Shown piece by piece: positions 24,800-34,132 of a stretch of 64,000 nucleotides of DNA. A program made the position numbers and the translations under genes. Source of the stretch: Prosthecobacter sp. (GTDB lineage Bacteria; Verrucomicrobiota; Verrucomicrobiia; Verrucomicrobiales; Verrucomicrobiaceae); contig JAIPJY010000039.1 in NCBI GenBank assembly GCA_021733925.1, positions 1 to 64,000 on the forward strand, in the 5' to 3' direction. Under the pieces are notes generated by a model, which was not told the DNA's origin, did no database searches, and worked only from the letters and a program-made list of their open reading frames with translations. Numbering within the stretch: the first letter of the stretch is position 1; each line of letters begins with the position of its first letter.

Positions 24800-25010
24800 C
24801 AGAAAATCCTGAAATTCTGCCATCTTGTTAATCCTGTCAAAACGGGCACCAAACCACCCACCAACAATCGCCTTCGCCATGCGCTCTCTTGCGTTTATTC
24901 GGCAGATCTAGTTCTGTGGTTATGCGGTGCCATTTTTGACAGGATTAACAGAATTCCAGGATTTCAGGATTTCAGGATTCTTTGCACTCGTGGAAGCAGG
25001 CTTTTATAGA
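24800..25010. repeat. TTGACAGGATTAACAGAATT dispersed repeat, copy A
   Basis: A reverse-oriented arm (AATCCTGAAATTCTGCCATC...TTGTTAATCCTGTCAAAA) is followed by the spacer GGCACCAAACCACCCACCAA and then a forward arm (TTTTTGACAGGATTAACAGA ... TTTCAGGATT). The same parts recur at 50764-51309 and 56376-56832, and single arms at 31813 and 37754. No gene lies in the block. Confidence 0.85.
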
Positions 25011-25148
25011 GGTTCGCAAAACTCATTTTGTGGCGGCATCTACTTTCGCATAAGTATGATGCCCGACCGTGAGGATGTGGCGGGCTTCTTTTCAGGGCGG
25101 GTATGGCCTGGGCTTGAGGTGGGGTGTTTGCTGCGGAGAGTCACGCTG

Positions 25149-25826
25149 ATGACAGATCCCAACGATGTTTACACCACTCTCTTCAAACCGGCGCTGCCGC
25201 TGTTCCTGCTGGTGGCGGGCATCTACGTGGCGCGGTTCATTTATCATCGGTTCAAGTCGTCCACCAAAGGGTCGCTGGGCGAGGCGCTGGTGACGCAGGG
25301 GACGTTTCGACTGCTGGACAAGGAGCTCTATCGAGGCTTCAGCGATCTGTATGTGCCGCGTCCGGACGGTGATGGGCTGACGCAAGTGGATCACGCGGTG
25401 GTTTCGCCGTACGGGATTTTTGTGATCGAGACGAAGAACTACACGGGCTGGATCTATGGGGCTGAGCATCAGGCGAAATGGACGCAGACCTTCAGTTCCG
25501 GGGGGAAGTTCGATTTTCAGAATCCGATCTGGCAAAACCGGCTGCACCTCCGGGCGCTGGCGAAGCTCTTGAATGTGCCGGAGTCGAAGTTTCGGCCGGT
25601 GGTCTTTTTTATGGGAGGGAGCGCCTTCAAAACGGAGCTGCCGGAGTATGTGATCGACACGAGCCTCACGGGCTACATCACCGAGATTGAAGAGGTGCTG
25701 CTGCAGCCGGAGGAAGTGGCGGCGGCGAATGCGGCGCTGGATGCGTTGGTGGCGCGGACGGACAAGCGCAAGGCGAAGCGGGAGCTGGTGGCGGGGATCA
25801 AGAGGCGGGCGGGGGCGCGGGCGTAG
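25149..25826 (+). CDS. NERD (nuclease-related) domain protein
   Basis: A 225-residue protein. One transmembrane helix (FKPALPLFLLVAGIYVARFI) lies at about 11-30. The NERD domain at about 37-150 has GSLGEALVTQGTF, then TQVDHAVVSPYGIFVIETKN (Asp and Glu-x-Lys of the nuclease-like fold) and WQNRLHLRALAKLL. NERD proteins are nuclease-like with unclear function. The start is set at ATG 25149, which gives a short N-terminus before the helix; the frame upstream runs into the dispersed repeat. Confidence 0.85.
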   Translation: MTDPNDVYTTLFKPALPLFLLVAGIYVARFIYHRFKSSTKGSLGEALVTQGTFRLLDKELYRGFSDLYVPRPDGDGLTQVDHAVVSPYGIFVIETKNYTGWIYGAEHQAKWTQTFSSGGKFDFQNPIWQNRLHLRALAKLLNVPESKFRPVVFFMGGSAFKTELPEYVIDTSLTGYITEIEEVLLQPEEVAAANAALDALVARTDKRKAKRELVAGIKRRAGARA

Positions 25827-26095
25827 GGCACGAAAGTCCTGGAGGGTGTGTGTCTATTCGGAGGCATGCCTGCTCCAGGCTCTCGCCGGGGGCGATGGAT
25901 TGAGCAGAAAACGGGGTGGTATCTTTTGTCAAGAATTTGCATCCTGACCCCATTTTGAGGGAGCGCCGATATTTTTTGCGGCTCTGGGCGAACGTCCCTG
26001 CCGCCTCGGTGCGGAATGAAGCTGGTTGGGGCTTCGTGCATCTGGGGGGCAGGGCCAGAATTGGTTCAAAACCGGCGCTCCCAGTACTGGCTGCC

Positions 26096-26132
26096 GCGTG
26101 GCTTTGGTGTGACCAACAACCCAAAGCCACGC
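26096..26132. repeat. Hairpin and IS-like repeat in a gene-poor gap
   Basis: GCGTGGCTTTGG (26096-26107) pairs perfectly with CCAAAGCCACGC (26121-26132). Directly after it, 26141-26168 is another copy of the GAGTGCCATTCATG family (GGGTGCCATTCATTCCCGGC). The rest of 25827-26175 shows no gene. Confidence 0.7.
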
Positions 26133-26140
26133 AGCATGTC

Positions 26141-26168
26141 CTTGACCGGGTGCCATTCATTCCCGGCC
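26141..26168 (+). repeat. Copy 2 of the GAGTGCCATTCATG family
   Basis: CTTGACCGGGTGCCATTCAT is followed by TCCCGGC, with two or three differences from the copy at 60285. No partner end is visible nearby. Confidence 0.5.
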
Positions 26169-26175
26169 TCTTTTT

Positions 26176-26349
26176 CTAGCGGGCGGAGGGCTCGCGGCCG
26201 GTGGCGGTCTTGCTGTGGTTGGAGACCTCCTTGCCGGCATGCGCTCCCTTGGGTGCGGTGGCATGGTCCATTTCCCGGTGTGCTTTGGCGTCGTCCCTGG
26301 ACATTTTGGCGATGAAGGCTTCAAGGGTGTAGTTGCGGCTTGATCTCAT
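26176..26349 (-). CDS. Small hypothetical protein
   Basis: A frame of 57 residues starting MRSSRNYTLEAFIAKMSRDD and ending in a His/Lys/Ala-rich tail (HATAPKGAHAGKEV). The N-terminal part looks like a real helix. No ribosome site is evident and the frame is only moderately coding-like. It may be spurious. Confidence 0.3.
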   Translation of the reverse strand: MRSSRNYTLEAFIAKMSRDDAKAHREMDHATAPKGAHAGKEVSNHSKTATGREPSAR

Positions 26350-26822
26350 GTTCGTGTGGGGGTGAGTGAATGTGAGCTGACTCAAGGAACATGCGCATGA
26401 TGCAGCACCGGCGGAGATGCGGTATCGGCGCTGCTGCCGTTTGTTGATAGGCGGGGGGCCTAGCTGCGCACCATCTGGCTTCGCGACGGTGCGCCGGAAA
26501 GCTCTGCTGCCGGCATTGAGGGGGGGCGCGTTGAACCTTGTCAGCCAAACCACCGGACAAGAGGGGCTGCTGCTGCTGCCGGAGCAAGTGACGGCGGCGA
26601 ATGTGAGGTATTGGGCGCTCTGGTGCTGCGGATTGAGAAGAGGAGGGGTAGAGGGCTTAGGGTTGGTGGGGGCGTGCTGGAGAGTTCTTTCTCGTGCTCC
26701 AGAGTCAAATTCAGGTCGGGTTACACCCCATCGTAATCAGTCTCCTGCTGGCAAAGAGTGGAGGCCTGTGGATCTGCGGAAAAGTCATTTTGCAGAACCA
26801 CCCACATCCAACCAACACCACC

Positions 26823-27023
26823 ATGACAACACTCGAAATCAAAGGCGACTGGAACATCACCAAAGGCAAACTGAAGCAGCAATGGGCCAACCTCACGGAC
26901 GACGATCTCCAATACATTGAAGGCAAGTAGGACGAACTTGTTGGCCGCATTCAGAAGCGCACGGGTGAAACCCGTGAAGCGGTCGAAAAAGCCATCAAGG
27001 GCACCTCATCCTGCTGCAACTAA
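26823..27023 (+). pseudogene. csbD: CsbD-family stress protein gene with an in-frame TAG
   Basis: The translation is 35 residues, [20 protein letters not shown] and [15 protein letters not shown], then a TAG at 26928-26930, then in the same frame DELVGRIQKRTGETREAVEK to a TAA at 27021-27023. Both parts match a normal CsbD protein (stress-induced, about 65 residues) across the stop. A single base change (CAG to TAG) would explain it. It is inactive unless the amber codon is read through. Confidence 0.85.
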
Positions 27024-27037
27024 GCGCGGAATCGAAG

Positions 27038-27250
27038 GCCGGGCATGAATGGCACTGAGTGAAGGCGAGGTGTCGTTCGTTTTTTAGCCTGCCGACAGCG
27101 TTTGACCCGCAGTCACACGAGCGCGAATGCGTCTTGGAGTGCGTGCGTCTGGCATCTCTGCCACCGCACTCCAAGATGCTGCCGCGCTGCTCTGTTGTTC
27201 CAGCTTCCAAAGCCCACGATCAACGCTGCTTAACAGAGTGCCATGCGTGA
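27038..27250. mobile_element. MITE-like element bounded by inverted GAGTGCCATTCATG ends
   Basis: The left end GCCGGGCATGAATGGCACTG (27038-27057, reverse orientation) and right end TAACAGAGTGCCATGCGTGA (27231-27250) face outward. The interior of about 170 bp has no gene. The ends resemble the terminal sequence beside the transposase fragment at 121-147, so this may be a non-autonomous derivative. The match of the right end is imperfect. Confidence 0.5.
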
Positions 27251-27396
27251 TCATTGTTTCGATTAATGGCATCCGTAGATCGTTTTCCAATGGGTATTTG
27301 GTGGTTGCGTTTCCGGTGGTGAGAGATGCGGGGCTTCGAAGCTCCTTGCGGATGGAGCGCCATTCATTGACGCATCGTGCATGCGTTGCAGCCCGG

Positions 27397-28164
27397 CTAT
27401 GTGTGCACCAGTTCATCCACCCAATATCCTTCGAGGTTGTAATGGTCATGCAGCTCGATCTCATAATCGCGCGTCAGCAGGGCCTCCTCTGTGTATTGCG
27501 GCGACTGCAGGATGGCCTCACGGGTAAGGCTGATGAAGACTTTCGAATTGTTCCAACTCAAGCGATCAATCCATTGCGGTGATACCAGGACCTTTTTCCC
27601 GGGCCACCAGTTGCGCGTGGCAACGACCAGATAGCGAATGGACCACGTCTCCTCATCAATGACAAAATCCTCGACATGGCCAATCTCGCCGTCGGCGGCC
27701 TGGATTGCATAGCCGCTCACCTGGTCCGTGCTGCGTAGATGGAGATCCCACTCTTCCTCACCTCTGGAGGGTTGCTTCCATTCTTCCTGCTCACGCATGG
27801 GATAGGAATACGCGCCCCAGCTGCAGGGGCCGTTCCAATACATGGGGTAGCCATAAAACCCATGGTAGGCCTTCTCGAACTGGCGGGAGACGGGCTTGTC
27901 ACAATGCAGGGAGGGGCTGGACACGATTTGCTCTTTGGTTAAATCGGTGACGATGTTTTCGCGATCGGCATTCACCGCAACCAGCGCATATGGAGAAATC
28001 AGCACCTGCCTGCCGGTGAGCCAGCCGCCTGTATTGGCGACGAGATAACGAACGGTCCAATGCCAGTCGTCAAAGTAGAATTGGCTGACCTTGCTGATCT
28101 CCTCCCCGTCGAGGTTTTGCAACGAGCAACCCTTCAGTGTTTTGGCTTTGTACAACATAATCAA
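27397..28164 (-). CDS. PRC-barrel domain protein, two repeats
   Basis: A 255-residue protein with two PRC-barrel domains, about 5-80 (KTLKGCSLQNLDGEEISKVS, WTVRYLVANTGGWLTGRQVL) and 145-225 (VSGYAIQAADGEIGHVEDFV, WSIRYLVVATRNWWPGKKVL). Each domain ends in ISPYAL or VSPQWI. The proteins are soluble or peripheral and often stress-related. Start ATG 28164 is taken; Met at 28158 is also possible. It is near other stress-type genes (csbD, YihY). Confidence 0.85.
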   Translation of the reverse strand: MIMLYKAKTLKGCSLQNLDGEEISKVSQFYFDDWHWTVRYLVANTGGWLTGRQVLISPYALVAVNADRENIVTDLTKEQIVSSPSLHCDKPVSRQFEKAYHGFYGYPMYWNGPCSWGAYSYPMREQEEWKQPSRGEEEWDLHLRSTDQVSGYAIQAADGEIGHVEDFVIDEETWSIRYLVVATRNWWPGKKVLVSPQWIDRLSWNNSKVFISLTREAILQSPQYTEEALLTRDYEIELHDHYNLEGYWVDELVHT

Positions 28165-28338
28165 TCGTTCCTGCTTTGAGTGTGACGTTATTTTGTGCGC
28201 TGCTGGCTTCTGACAGAGTCTGTGTCTGAAAAAGCGAATGCGCCGTGACTTGCACGGAGGCCTGGTTGAACTTTGCGCCGTCGGGCGTGGTTACACCATG
28301 GGGTGAAAACCCACCTTGAGCATGGGGGCGGAAGTCAT

Positions 28339-29229
28339 TCACTTCTCCGCCTTCGCCGCGCAATAGCATACCCCGAACACGCCCCCGCAGCCTGAGAAGT
28401 AAACCCAAAGCAGGAAAGCCATGATGCCGCCCAAGGCGCCGTAGAGTACGTTGAAGTGCGCAATGTTCGCCGCGTAAACCAGGAGCAGCAGCTCGCCAAG
28501 CCAGATCAAGACCGTCGCGCCCAAGGCTCCGAGCCAGACTTCGGAAAAGCTTGTGTGCCGGCTGGGGGCCAGCTTGTAAATCATGACCAATCCGTAGAAC
28601 AGCACGAGCCACGGAAGCAGATGAAACAACAGGGCAAACGCCCATGAGGGAAAATCGAGATAGCTCTGGAGCCACTCCTGGACCAGCCGCACCAAGCCGG
28701 GCAGCAGGATGCCGATCAGCACCGCGCTTGTCGTGATGCCGAGCAAGCCGAGGCTTTTCAACGGCAAGCGCCACCAGTTGTAAGTCTGTGAATGCCAGAT
28801 GCGGTTGGTGGTCCGAATCAGGGTGCGCAGAAATTTCAACGCGCTCCAAAGCAGCAGCGGCAGTGCCGTCAGACTGATCGTGCTGCGCGCTTGCAGCCAC
28901 TCGCGAATGGCCGCCACGGCGGTGCTCTCCTGTTCGCTGGTCAGCGGTGTGTAGTGATTGACGAGATTAAGAACTGCTTGCGTCACCACTTCGCGCTCGA
29001 CGAACAGCGATCCTACGGTCACGACCAGAATGGCCAAAGGCAGGAGGGACAGCAGCAGGTAATAGGAGAAGGCGGCGGCGCGCTGGTCGCCATCCACTTC
29101 TTTCCAACGCGCCCAGGCCCGCTTGAGGGTGCGCCACTCGTTTGACCGTTGCGCCTTCTGTAACCATGTTCGCATCAGCTTGAACCTATTGTCGAAACCG
29201 GCGGCGGCCAGTTGATCGGCCAGGCTCAT
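28339..29229 (-). CDS. YihY/BrkB-family membrane protein
   Basis: A 296-residue integral membrane protein of the YihY family with about six membrane segments, e.g. YYLLLSLLPLAILVVTVGSL, ITTSAVLIGILLPGL, LFHLLPWLVLFYGLVMIY and VLIWLGELLLLVY. The family motif DGDQRAAAFSYYLLLSLLPL is at the first segment. The start at ATG 29229 (MSLADQL) is chosen because the longer frame adds a basic, unrelated head. The function of the family is uncertain. Confidence 0.85.
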   Translation of the reverse strand: MSLADQLAAAGFDNRFKLMRTWLQKAQRSNEWRTLKRAWARWKEVDGDQRAAAFSYYLLLSLLPLAILVVTVGSLFVEREVVTQAVLNLVNHYTPLTSEQESTAVAAIREWLQARSTISLTALPLLLWSALKFLRTLIRTTNRIWHSQTYNWWRLPLKSLGLLGITTSAVLIGILLPGLVRLVQEWLQSYLDFPSWAFALLFHLLPWLVLFYGLVMIYKLAPSRHTSFSEVWLGALGATVLIWLGELLLLVYAANIAHFNVLYGALGGIMAFLLWVYFSGCGGVFGVCYCAAKAEK

Positions 29230-29585
29230 GAGGGGTTGCTGGTAGAGAGAGGGGCGGAAATCAAGGGGGCTGTGGGTGCGTTTGGCAGTGATTCGTGGGG
29301 GCAAAGTGGACGGGGTGGAGCGGCGGGATGAACTCGGGGCTTTTGATTCTTTGGGCCATGTGGGGACTGAAAACTGGGAACTGAAAACTGAGAATTGTAA
29401 ATTGGGCTCTGCGAAGGCGGCGCTGGTTGGCTTGATGAGTGATGTGCGGCTTCGAGGGCGTGTGGGATGGAAGAATGGAAAATGGGGCGGGAAGGGCTGG
29501 GCGGGTGGGATTTGGATTTAGGGAGGGGGCTGGGTGGGTGGTGGGAGAGAAAAAAGGAGGGGGGCAGAAAACTCGGAGCAAGTTC

Positions 29586-29613
29586 TTGCCTGTAATTTGC
29601 GACTTGCTAAAGT
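29586..29613 (+). promoter_or_regulatory. hppA: Possible promoter of the pyrophosphatase gene
   Basis: TTGCCT (29586-29591), 16 bp, TAAAGT (29608-29613), 48 bp before the hppA ATG. The remaining gap 29230-29580 is purine-rich with a short repeated segment (CTGAAAACTGGGAACTGAAA) that also occurs near 39689-39727; no gene seen. Confidence 0.35.
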
Positions 29614-29660
29614 GCGCGGCTTTACCCGCCACGGACCAACCACCCGAACATCCTTTAATC

Positions 29661-31721
29661 ATGCTTCCATCCTTTTTGCTGACTCACGGCATCGCCCTTG
29701 CCATCGCCCTCTCTGTTGTGGGGCTTATCTTTGCTTTTATCCTGATCAAGAAGGTCGTGGGGGCGGATGCGGGGAATGAGAAGATGGCGGCGATTGCGGA
29801 GGCCATTCAGCAGGGGGCGAAGGCGTACCTGAACCGGCAGGTGATGGCGGTGAGCCTGATCGCGGTGCTGGTGTTTGCGGCGGTGTGGTGGCTGCGTGGC
29901 GGCCTGACAGCGGCGGGTTTTGTGGTGGGCGCGGTGTGCTCGCTGGCGGCGGGATACATCGGGATGATGATCGCGGTAAGGGCGAACGTGCGCACGGCGC
30001 AGGCGGCCTCGGTGAGCAGTCATTCGGCGTTGAAGGTGGCTTTCAATGGCGGTGCGGTGACGGGTTTGCTCGTCGTGGCGCTGGGCCTGCTGTCGGTGGG
30101 TGTGTTTTATTTGATTGTGCGCGGGTCGGGGGCTCACGCGAAGCATGCGATCGATTCGCTGGTGGGGCTGGCGCTGGGCAGTTCGCTGATCAGTGTGTTT
30201 GCACGTCTGGGCGGCGGTATTTATACGAAGGCGGCGGACGTGGGCGCGGATCTGGTGGGCAAGAACGAGCAGAATCTGAATGAGGATGATCCGCGCAATC
30301 CGGCGACCATCGCGGATAACGTGGGCGACAACGTGGGCGACTGCGCTGGGATGGCGGCGGACGTTTTCGAAACCTATGCGGTGAGCTTGATCGGCGGCGT
30401 GCTGGTGGGTCACCTGACGGTGGGCACTGAGGCGGCGGTGGTTTACCCGTTTGTGCTTTGCGGTCTGGCGATCATTGCGTCTCTGATCGGCATTGGCTGG
30501 GTGAATTTTGTGAAGCAGGAGGCGACGGCGTCGCTGGTGTGCGGGGTGGCGGTGTCGGGCATCGTGGCTTCGGGCCTGTTCTGGTGGGCGACTGCGGCGA
30601 TATTCCCTGAGGGGATCAAGATTGGTGAGCTGGCGGTGACCAACACGAACCTGTTTTACTGCGCGGCGGTGGGTCTGGTGATGACGCTGCTGGTGGTGTG
30701 GATCACGAACTACTACACGAGCACGCACCACAAGCCGGTGCGCATCATTGCGAAGGCTTCTGAGACGGGTCCGGCGACGAACATCATCGCGGGGATCAGC
30801 ATCGGGAACCAGGCAACGCTGCTGCCGGTGCTGGCCATCGCGGCGGCGATCTGGGGCTGCTATGATCTGGCGGGGCTGTATGGCATCGCGATTGCGGTGG
30901 TGTCCATGCTGTCGCTGTCGGGCATTGTGATTTCTTTGGATGCGTTTGGTCCGATCACGGACAACGCGGGTGGCATTGCGGTGATGGCGGGTCTGCCGGA
31001 AAGCGTGCGCAAGATCACGGACGAACTGGATGCCGTGGGCAACACGATGAAGGCGGTGACGAAGGGCTATGCGATCGCGAGCGCGGGGCTGGCGGCGATG
31101 GTGCTGTTTGGCTCGTATGTGGAAGATTTGCAGGCGTTTGTGGGGCACAAGGTGAGCTTTGACCTGATGGACCACCGGGTGGTGATCGGCATGTTCATCG
31201 GCGGGCTGCTGCCGTTCCTGTTCACGTCTTTCTGCATGAGCGCGGTGGGCAATGCGGCGGGTGCGGTGGTGCGCGAGGTGCGCCGTCAGATCACCGCGAA
31301 GCCTGGCATCCTGACGGGTGCGGACACTCCGGACTATGCGCAGTGCGTGGACATCGTGACGAAGGCGGCGCTGGGCCAGATGATTGTGCCGGCGCTGCTG
31401 CCGCTGATCTTTGTGATCGCGGTGTCGTTCCTGGGCATGGAAGCGCTGGGCGGGGTGCTGATCGGCACGATCGTGACGGGTCTGTTTGTGGGCATTTCGA
31501 TGACGAGCGCCGGGGGCGCGTGGGACAATGCGAAGAAGTTCATCGAAGAAGGCAACCACGGCGGCAAGGGCAGCTTTGCGCATCAGGCGGCGGTGACGGG
31601 CGACACGGTGGGTGATCCTTACAAGGACACGGCGGGCCCGGCGGTGAACCCGATGATCAAGGTGGTGAACATTTTGGCGATTCTCATCATCCCGATTGCG
31701 TTCAAGGCGATGGCGAAGTGA
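29661..31721 (+). CDS. hppA: Membrane-bound proton-pumping pyrophosphatase
   Basis: A 686-residue membrane pump that couples PPi hydrolysis to H+ export. It has about 16 membrane helices and the signature [18 protein letters not shown] followed by [20 protein letters not shown]. Other PPi-binding segments are [18 protein letters not shown] and [16 protein letters not shown] followed by [20 protein letters not shown]. The segment [16 protein letters not shown] has Lys where K+-independent enzymes do, suggesting a K+-independent pump. ATG 29661 begins at the first helix. It is followed by a terminator. Confidence 0.95.
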   Translation: MLPSFLLTHGIALAIALSVVGLIFAFILIKKVVGADAGNEKMAAIAEAIQQGAKAYLNRQVMAVSLIAVLVFAAVWWLRGGLTAAGFVVGAVCSLAAGYIGMMIAVRANVRTAQAASVSSHSALKVAFNGGAVTGLLVVALGLLSVGVFYLIVRGSGAHAKHAIDSLVGLALGSSLISVFARLGGGIYTKAADVGADLVGKNEQNLNEDDPRNPATIADNVGDNVGDCAGMAADVFETYAVSLIGGVLVGHLTVGTEAAVVYPFVLCGLAIIASLIGIGWVNFVKQEATASLVCGVAVSGIVASGLFWWATAAIFPEGIKIGELAVTNTNLFYCAAVGLVMTLLVVWITNYYTSTHHKPVRIIAKASETGPATNIIAGISIGNQATLLPVLAIAAAIWGCYDLAGLYGIAIAVVSMLSLSGIVISLDAFGPITDNAGGIAVMAGLPESVRKITDELDAVGNTMKAVTKGYAIASAGLAAMVLFGSYVEDLQAFVGHKVSFDLMDHRVVIGMFIGGLLPFLFTSFCMSAVGNAAGAVVREVRRQITAKPGILTGADTPDYAQCVDIVTKAALGQMIVPALLPLIFVIAVSFLGMEALGGVLIGTIVTGLFVGISMTSAGGAWDNAKKFIEEGNHGGKGSFAHQAAVTGDTVGDPYKDTAGPAVNPMIKVVNILAILIIPIAFKAMAK

Positions 31722-31744
31722 TGGGTTGAAGATTCAAATGAGAG

Positions 31745-31772
31745 GGCCTCCAGAGATGGGGGCCTTTTTTTT
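31745..31772 (+). terminator. Rho-independent terminator of hppA
   Basis: GGCCTCC-like stem (31745-31751) pairs with GGGGGCC (31758-31764), then T8 (31765-31772), 24 bp after the stop. Confidence 0.8.
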
Positions 31773-31812
31773 GGCTGGGGAAGGGGGCGGTGGAGGACGA
31801 GGCGGTGTTGAT

Positions 31813-31850
31813 GGACAGGATTAACAGGATGGCAGAATTTCAGGATTACT
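31813..31850. repeat. Single arm of the TTGACAGGATTAACAG family
   Basis: GGACAGGATTAACAGGATGG then CAGAATTTCAGGATT. Only one arm is present. The remaining gap to 32103 has no gene. Confidence 0.8.
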
Positions 31851-32202
31851 GCAGGGGTGGAACCGAGGGTAGCGAGGTAGACGAACGAAGTGCCCGGAGG
31901 GTGAGCGCAGCGAATCAATGGTGGAGGGATGGAGGGCGGGGGCTTGAGGGAAGGGGGAGAGCGGGTGGCATGGAAGGGTGTGGTGGGGCGATGGATTCTA
32001 GGGACTCGCACATCGTGTCCGTACCAGCGCTGGGGCTGCGGGGTGGTGGGTGCTGGCGGATGGGTGGGGATGGAGAGGGGTGGTTTGATCGAGGACGAGG
32101 AGGATGGGGGCGGCGGGGTATGAGCCTGAGCAATCAGCATTTGATTCTGAGGGGCTTGCGAGCACTATAAAAGGGGAGGGGCTCCCACGTTCGCCCTGCT
32201 TT

Positions 32203-33528
32203 GTGACTGACTTTTATCCCATCGATCATCGACGCAGCAGCAATCTGCGCATTGCCATCACCGGTACGGTGGTGGTGCATGTGATTTTGCTGGTGCTGCT
32301 GGCGTGGGTGTTTGCGAGCGAGGCGGCGCACCGGCTGTGGCTGGAGGCGAACCAGCCGCCGAAGGAGAATGTGAAGGAAGAGGAGGTGCTGCTGTTTCCA
32401 GATCAGTTCCTGACACCGCCGCCGCCGAAGCCAAAGCCGCAGGTGTACATCCGCACGTCGCAGAATGAGGGCTCGGACACGGCCCCGAAGAATCCGGCGT
32501 TCATCGCGGACCGGAACACGCATGCGGCCACCACGAAGGCGCCGTCTCCAGATGCGACGGAGCCGATGCCCTCGATGGACGGGCTGAAGCTGCCCGGGCG
32601 TGAGCTGGCGGACCGTGACTTTAAGGATGGTGACCTGAAGGATGATGCGCGGCCGATGACAAAGCCGTCGGAGCTGGCGATGCTGGCACCGAAACCGCCG
32701 GCGCCGCCCAGCCCGCCGACACCGCCTTCGATTCTGAAGCCGAAGGATGCCGCCCCGCCGCAGCCGCCCAAGCCGATGGAGCTGACGCCGGAGACGCCGC
32801 AGCCGGAGGTGACGAAGACCGATACGGAGCCGCCTGTGGACACGCAAAAGATGGCGAAGGTGGAGCCCGACAAGACGCCGCTGACGAAGATGATGGAGGA
32901 GGCTGACAAGGAGCTGGCCAATGTGGACAAGAACCGGCTGCCGCTGGAGGTGATGAAACCCGAACCGAAGGAGAAGACGCCTGACGCGCCGCCGAAGACG
33001 GAGCCGGTGCCGAAAAAGCTGGAGACAGCGGAGGAGATGCCGCCGCCGTCTCCGCCGGAGAAGCCCATTCCCAAGGCTCTGCCGGTGGTGGAAGATGAGG
33101 CCGTGACGCGCTCGACGAACAACAAGGACCCGAACGCCTACACGCCCTTCACGCGCAAGCAGGAGACGAAGGGCAACATTGCCAATCGCGGCAAGGAGGC
33201 CTCCGTGGATGCAGCGGACACGCCGCTGGGGCGCTACTACCGGCAGGTGACGGGGCAGGTGGAAAAGAAGTGGCACGTTTACCTGCACCTGCGGCGTGAT
33301 GGCGCGACGGCGGGGTATCTGCAGATCGTTTTTTACGTGAATCGAAAGGGCAAGGTGGAGGGCCTGCGGGTCGTGAATGCCAAGGAATCCAACCCGGTCC
33401 TCACGGAACTGACCGTGCGTGCGATCCAGGATGCGGATATTCCGCCCATGCCTGCCAACGTGATCCCTTCGCTCCCGATGAATGATCAGGAGCGTTTGAA
33501 AATCGAATACGATGCCCTCATTTACTGA
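32203..33528 (+). CDS. tonB: TonB-type energy transducer
   Basis: A 441-residue protein with the usual TonB layout: short cytoplasmic end, one transmembrane helix (IAITGTVVVHVILLVLLAWV), a long Pro/Lys/Glu-rich periplasmic linker (residues 100-320) and a C-terminal TonB domain (GRYYRQVTGQVEKKWHVYLH to IKLEYDALIY-type end), which contacts TonB boxes of outer-membrane receptors. The GTG at 32203 is used as start; an ATG at 32104 would add 33 residues. ExbB and ExbD follow, with a small paralogue between. Confidence 0.85.
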   Translation: MTDFYPIDHRRSSNLRIAITGTVVVHVILLVLLAWVFASEAAHRLWLEANQPPKENVKEEEVLLFPDQFLTPPPPKPKPQVYIRTSQNEGSDTAPKNPAFIADRNTHAATTKAPSPDATEPMPSMDGLKLPGRELADRDFKDGDLKDDARPMTKPSELAMLAPKPPAPPSPPTPPSILKPKDAAPPQPPKPMELTPETPQPEVTKTDTEPPVDTQKMAKVEPDKTPLTKMMEEADKELANVDKNRLPLEVMKPEPKEKTPDAPPKTEPVPKKLETAEEMPPPSPPEKPIPKALPVVEDEAVTRSTNNKDPNAYTPFTRKQETKGNIANRGKEASVDAADTPLGRYYRQVTGQVEKKWHVYLHLRRDGATAGYLQIVFYVNRKGKVEGLRVVNAKESNPVLTELTVRAIQDADIPPMPANVIPSLPMNDQERLKIEYDALIY

Positions 33529-34132
33529 CCTGCAAGCGGCCGAGGGATTTGGCATGGGGCACATTTTGATGAGCGCCGCTGGTATGCGCATGCTGACGTG
33601 GCGAAAGCTGAGGCTGCTGGGCACGATGACGGCGGTGCTGCTGTGCATGCTCTGTGCCTCCGCCGCTCCGCCGGAGAAGCCCATTCCGAAAGCTCTCCCT
33701 GTGGCGGACGAAGAGCCTGCGAGGAGGAACCAGGACCCGAACGCCTACACGCCCTTTACGCGCACGACGCAGACAAAGGGGACGACTTTGAAGAGCGGCA
33801 AGGCGTCCGATGATGCTGCGAATACACCGCTGGGGCGGTACTACAGGCAGGTGACTGGGAAGGTGGAAAAGAAGTGGAGCAGTTTGCTGCACTTGCGGAG
33901 GGAAGGCCTGACCCCAGGGGCTCTGCAGCTCGTTTTTTACGTTAACAAGAAGGGCAAGGTGGAGGGCCTGCGCGTCGTCAATGACAAGGAATCCAATCCT
34001 CTTCTCACCGAAATCACCTTGCAGGCGATCAAGGATGCAGAGATACCACCCATGCCTGCTGATGTGTTCCCTTTTCTCCCGGTGGAAGATCGGGAGCGCC
34101 TGAAAATTCACTATGATGCCCTTATTTACTGA
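33512..34132 (+). CDS. Shortened TonB paralogue between TonB and ExbB
   Basis: A 206-residue protein. After a signal-like segment (MLTWRKLRLLGTMTAVLLCM LCASA) there is a short linker with PEKPIPKALPVADEEPARRN and a TonB C-terminal domain (GRYYRQVTGKVEKKW to LKIHYDALIY) closely similar to that of the preceding gene. It lacks the long linker. Its ATG at 33512 overlaps the end of tonB by 17 bp; that overlap (ATGCCCTCATTTACTGA) repeats as the start of the next gene, a footprint of tandem duplication of the TonB 3' part. Met at 33584 or 33590 would give a cleaner signal peptide. Confidence 0.8.
   Translation: MPSFTDLQAAEGFGMGHILMSAAGMRMLTWRKLRLLGTMTAVLLCMLCASAAPPEKPIPKALPVADEEPARRNQDPNAYTPFTRTTQTKGTTLKSGKASDDAANTPLGRYYRQVTGKVEKKWSSLLHLRREGLTPGALQLVFYVNKKGKVEGLRVVNDKESNPLLTEITLQAIKDAEIPPMPADVFPFLPVEDRERLKIHYDALIY

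Noticed and set aside
29655-31583. 642-codon minus-strand frame rich in Arg and His
   Set aside because: Antisense of the pyrophosphatase gene; the His/Arg-rich repeats mirror the membrane helices of the true gene.
32134-33684. 516-codon minus-strand frame rich in Arg and Leu
   Set aside because: Antisense of the Pro/Lys-rich TonB linker; not coding.
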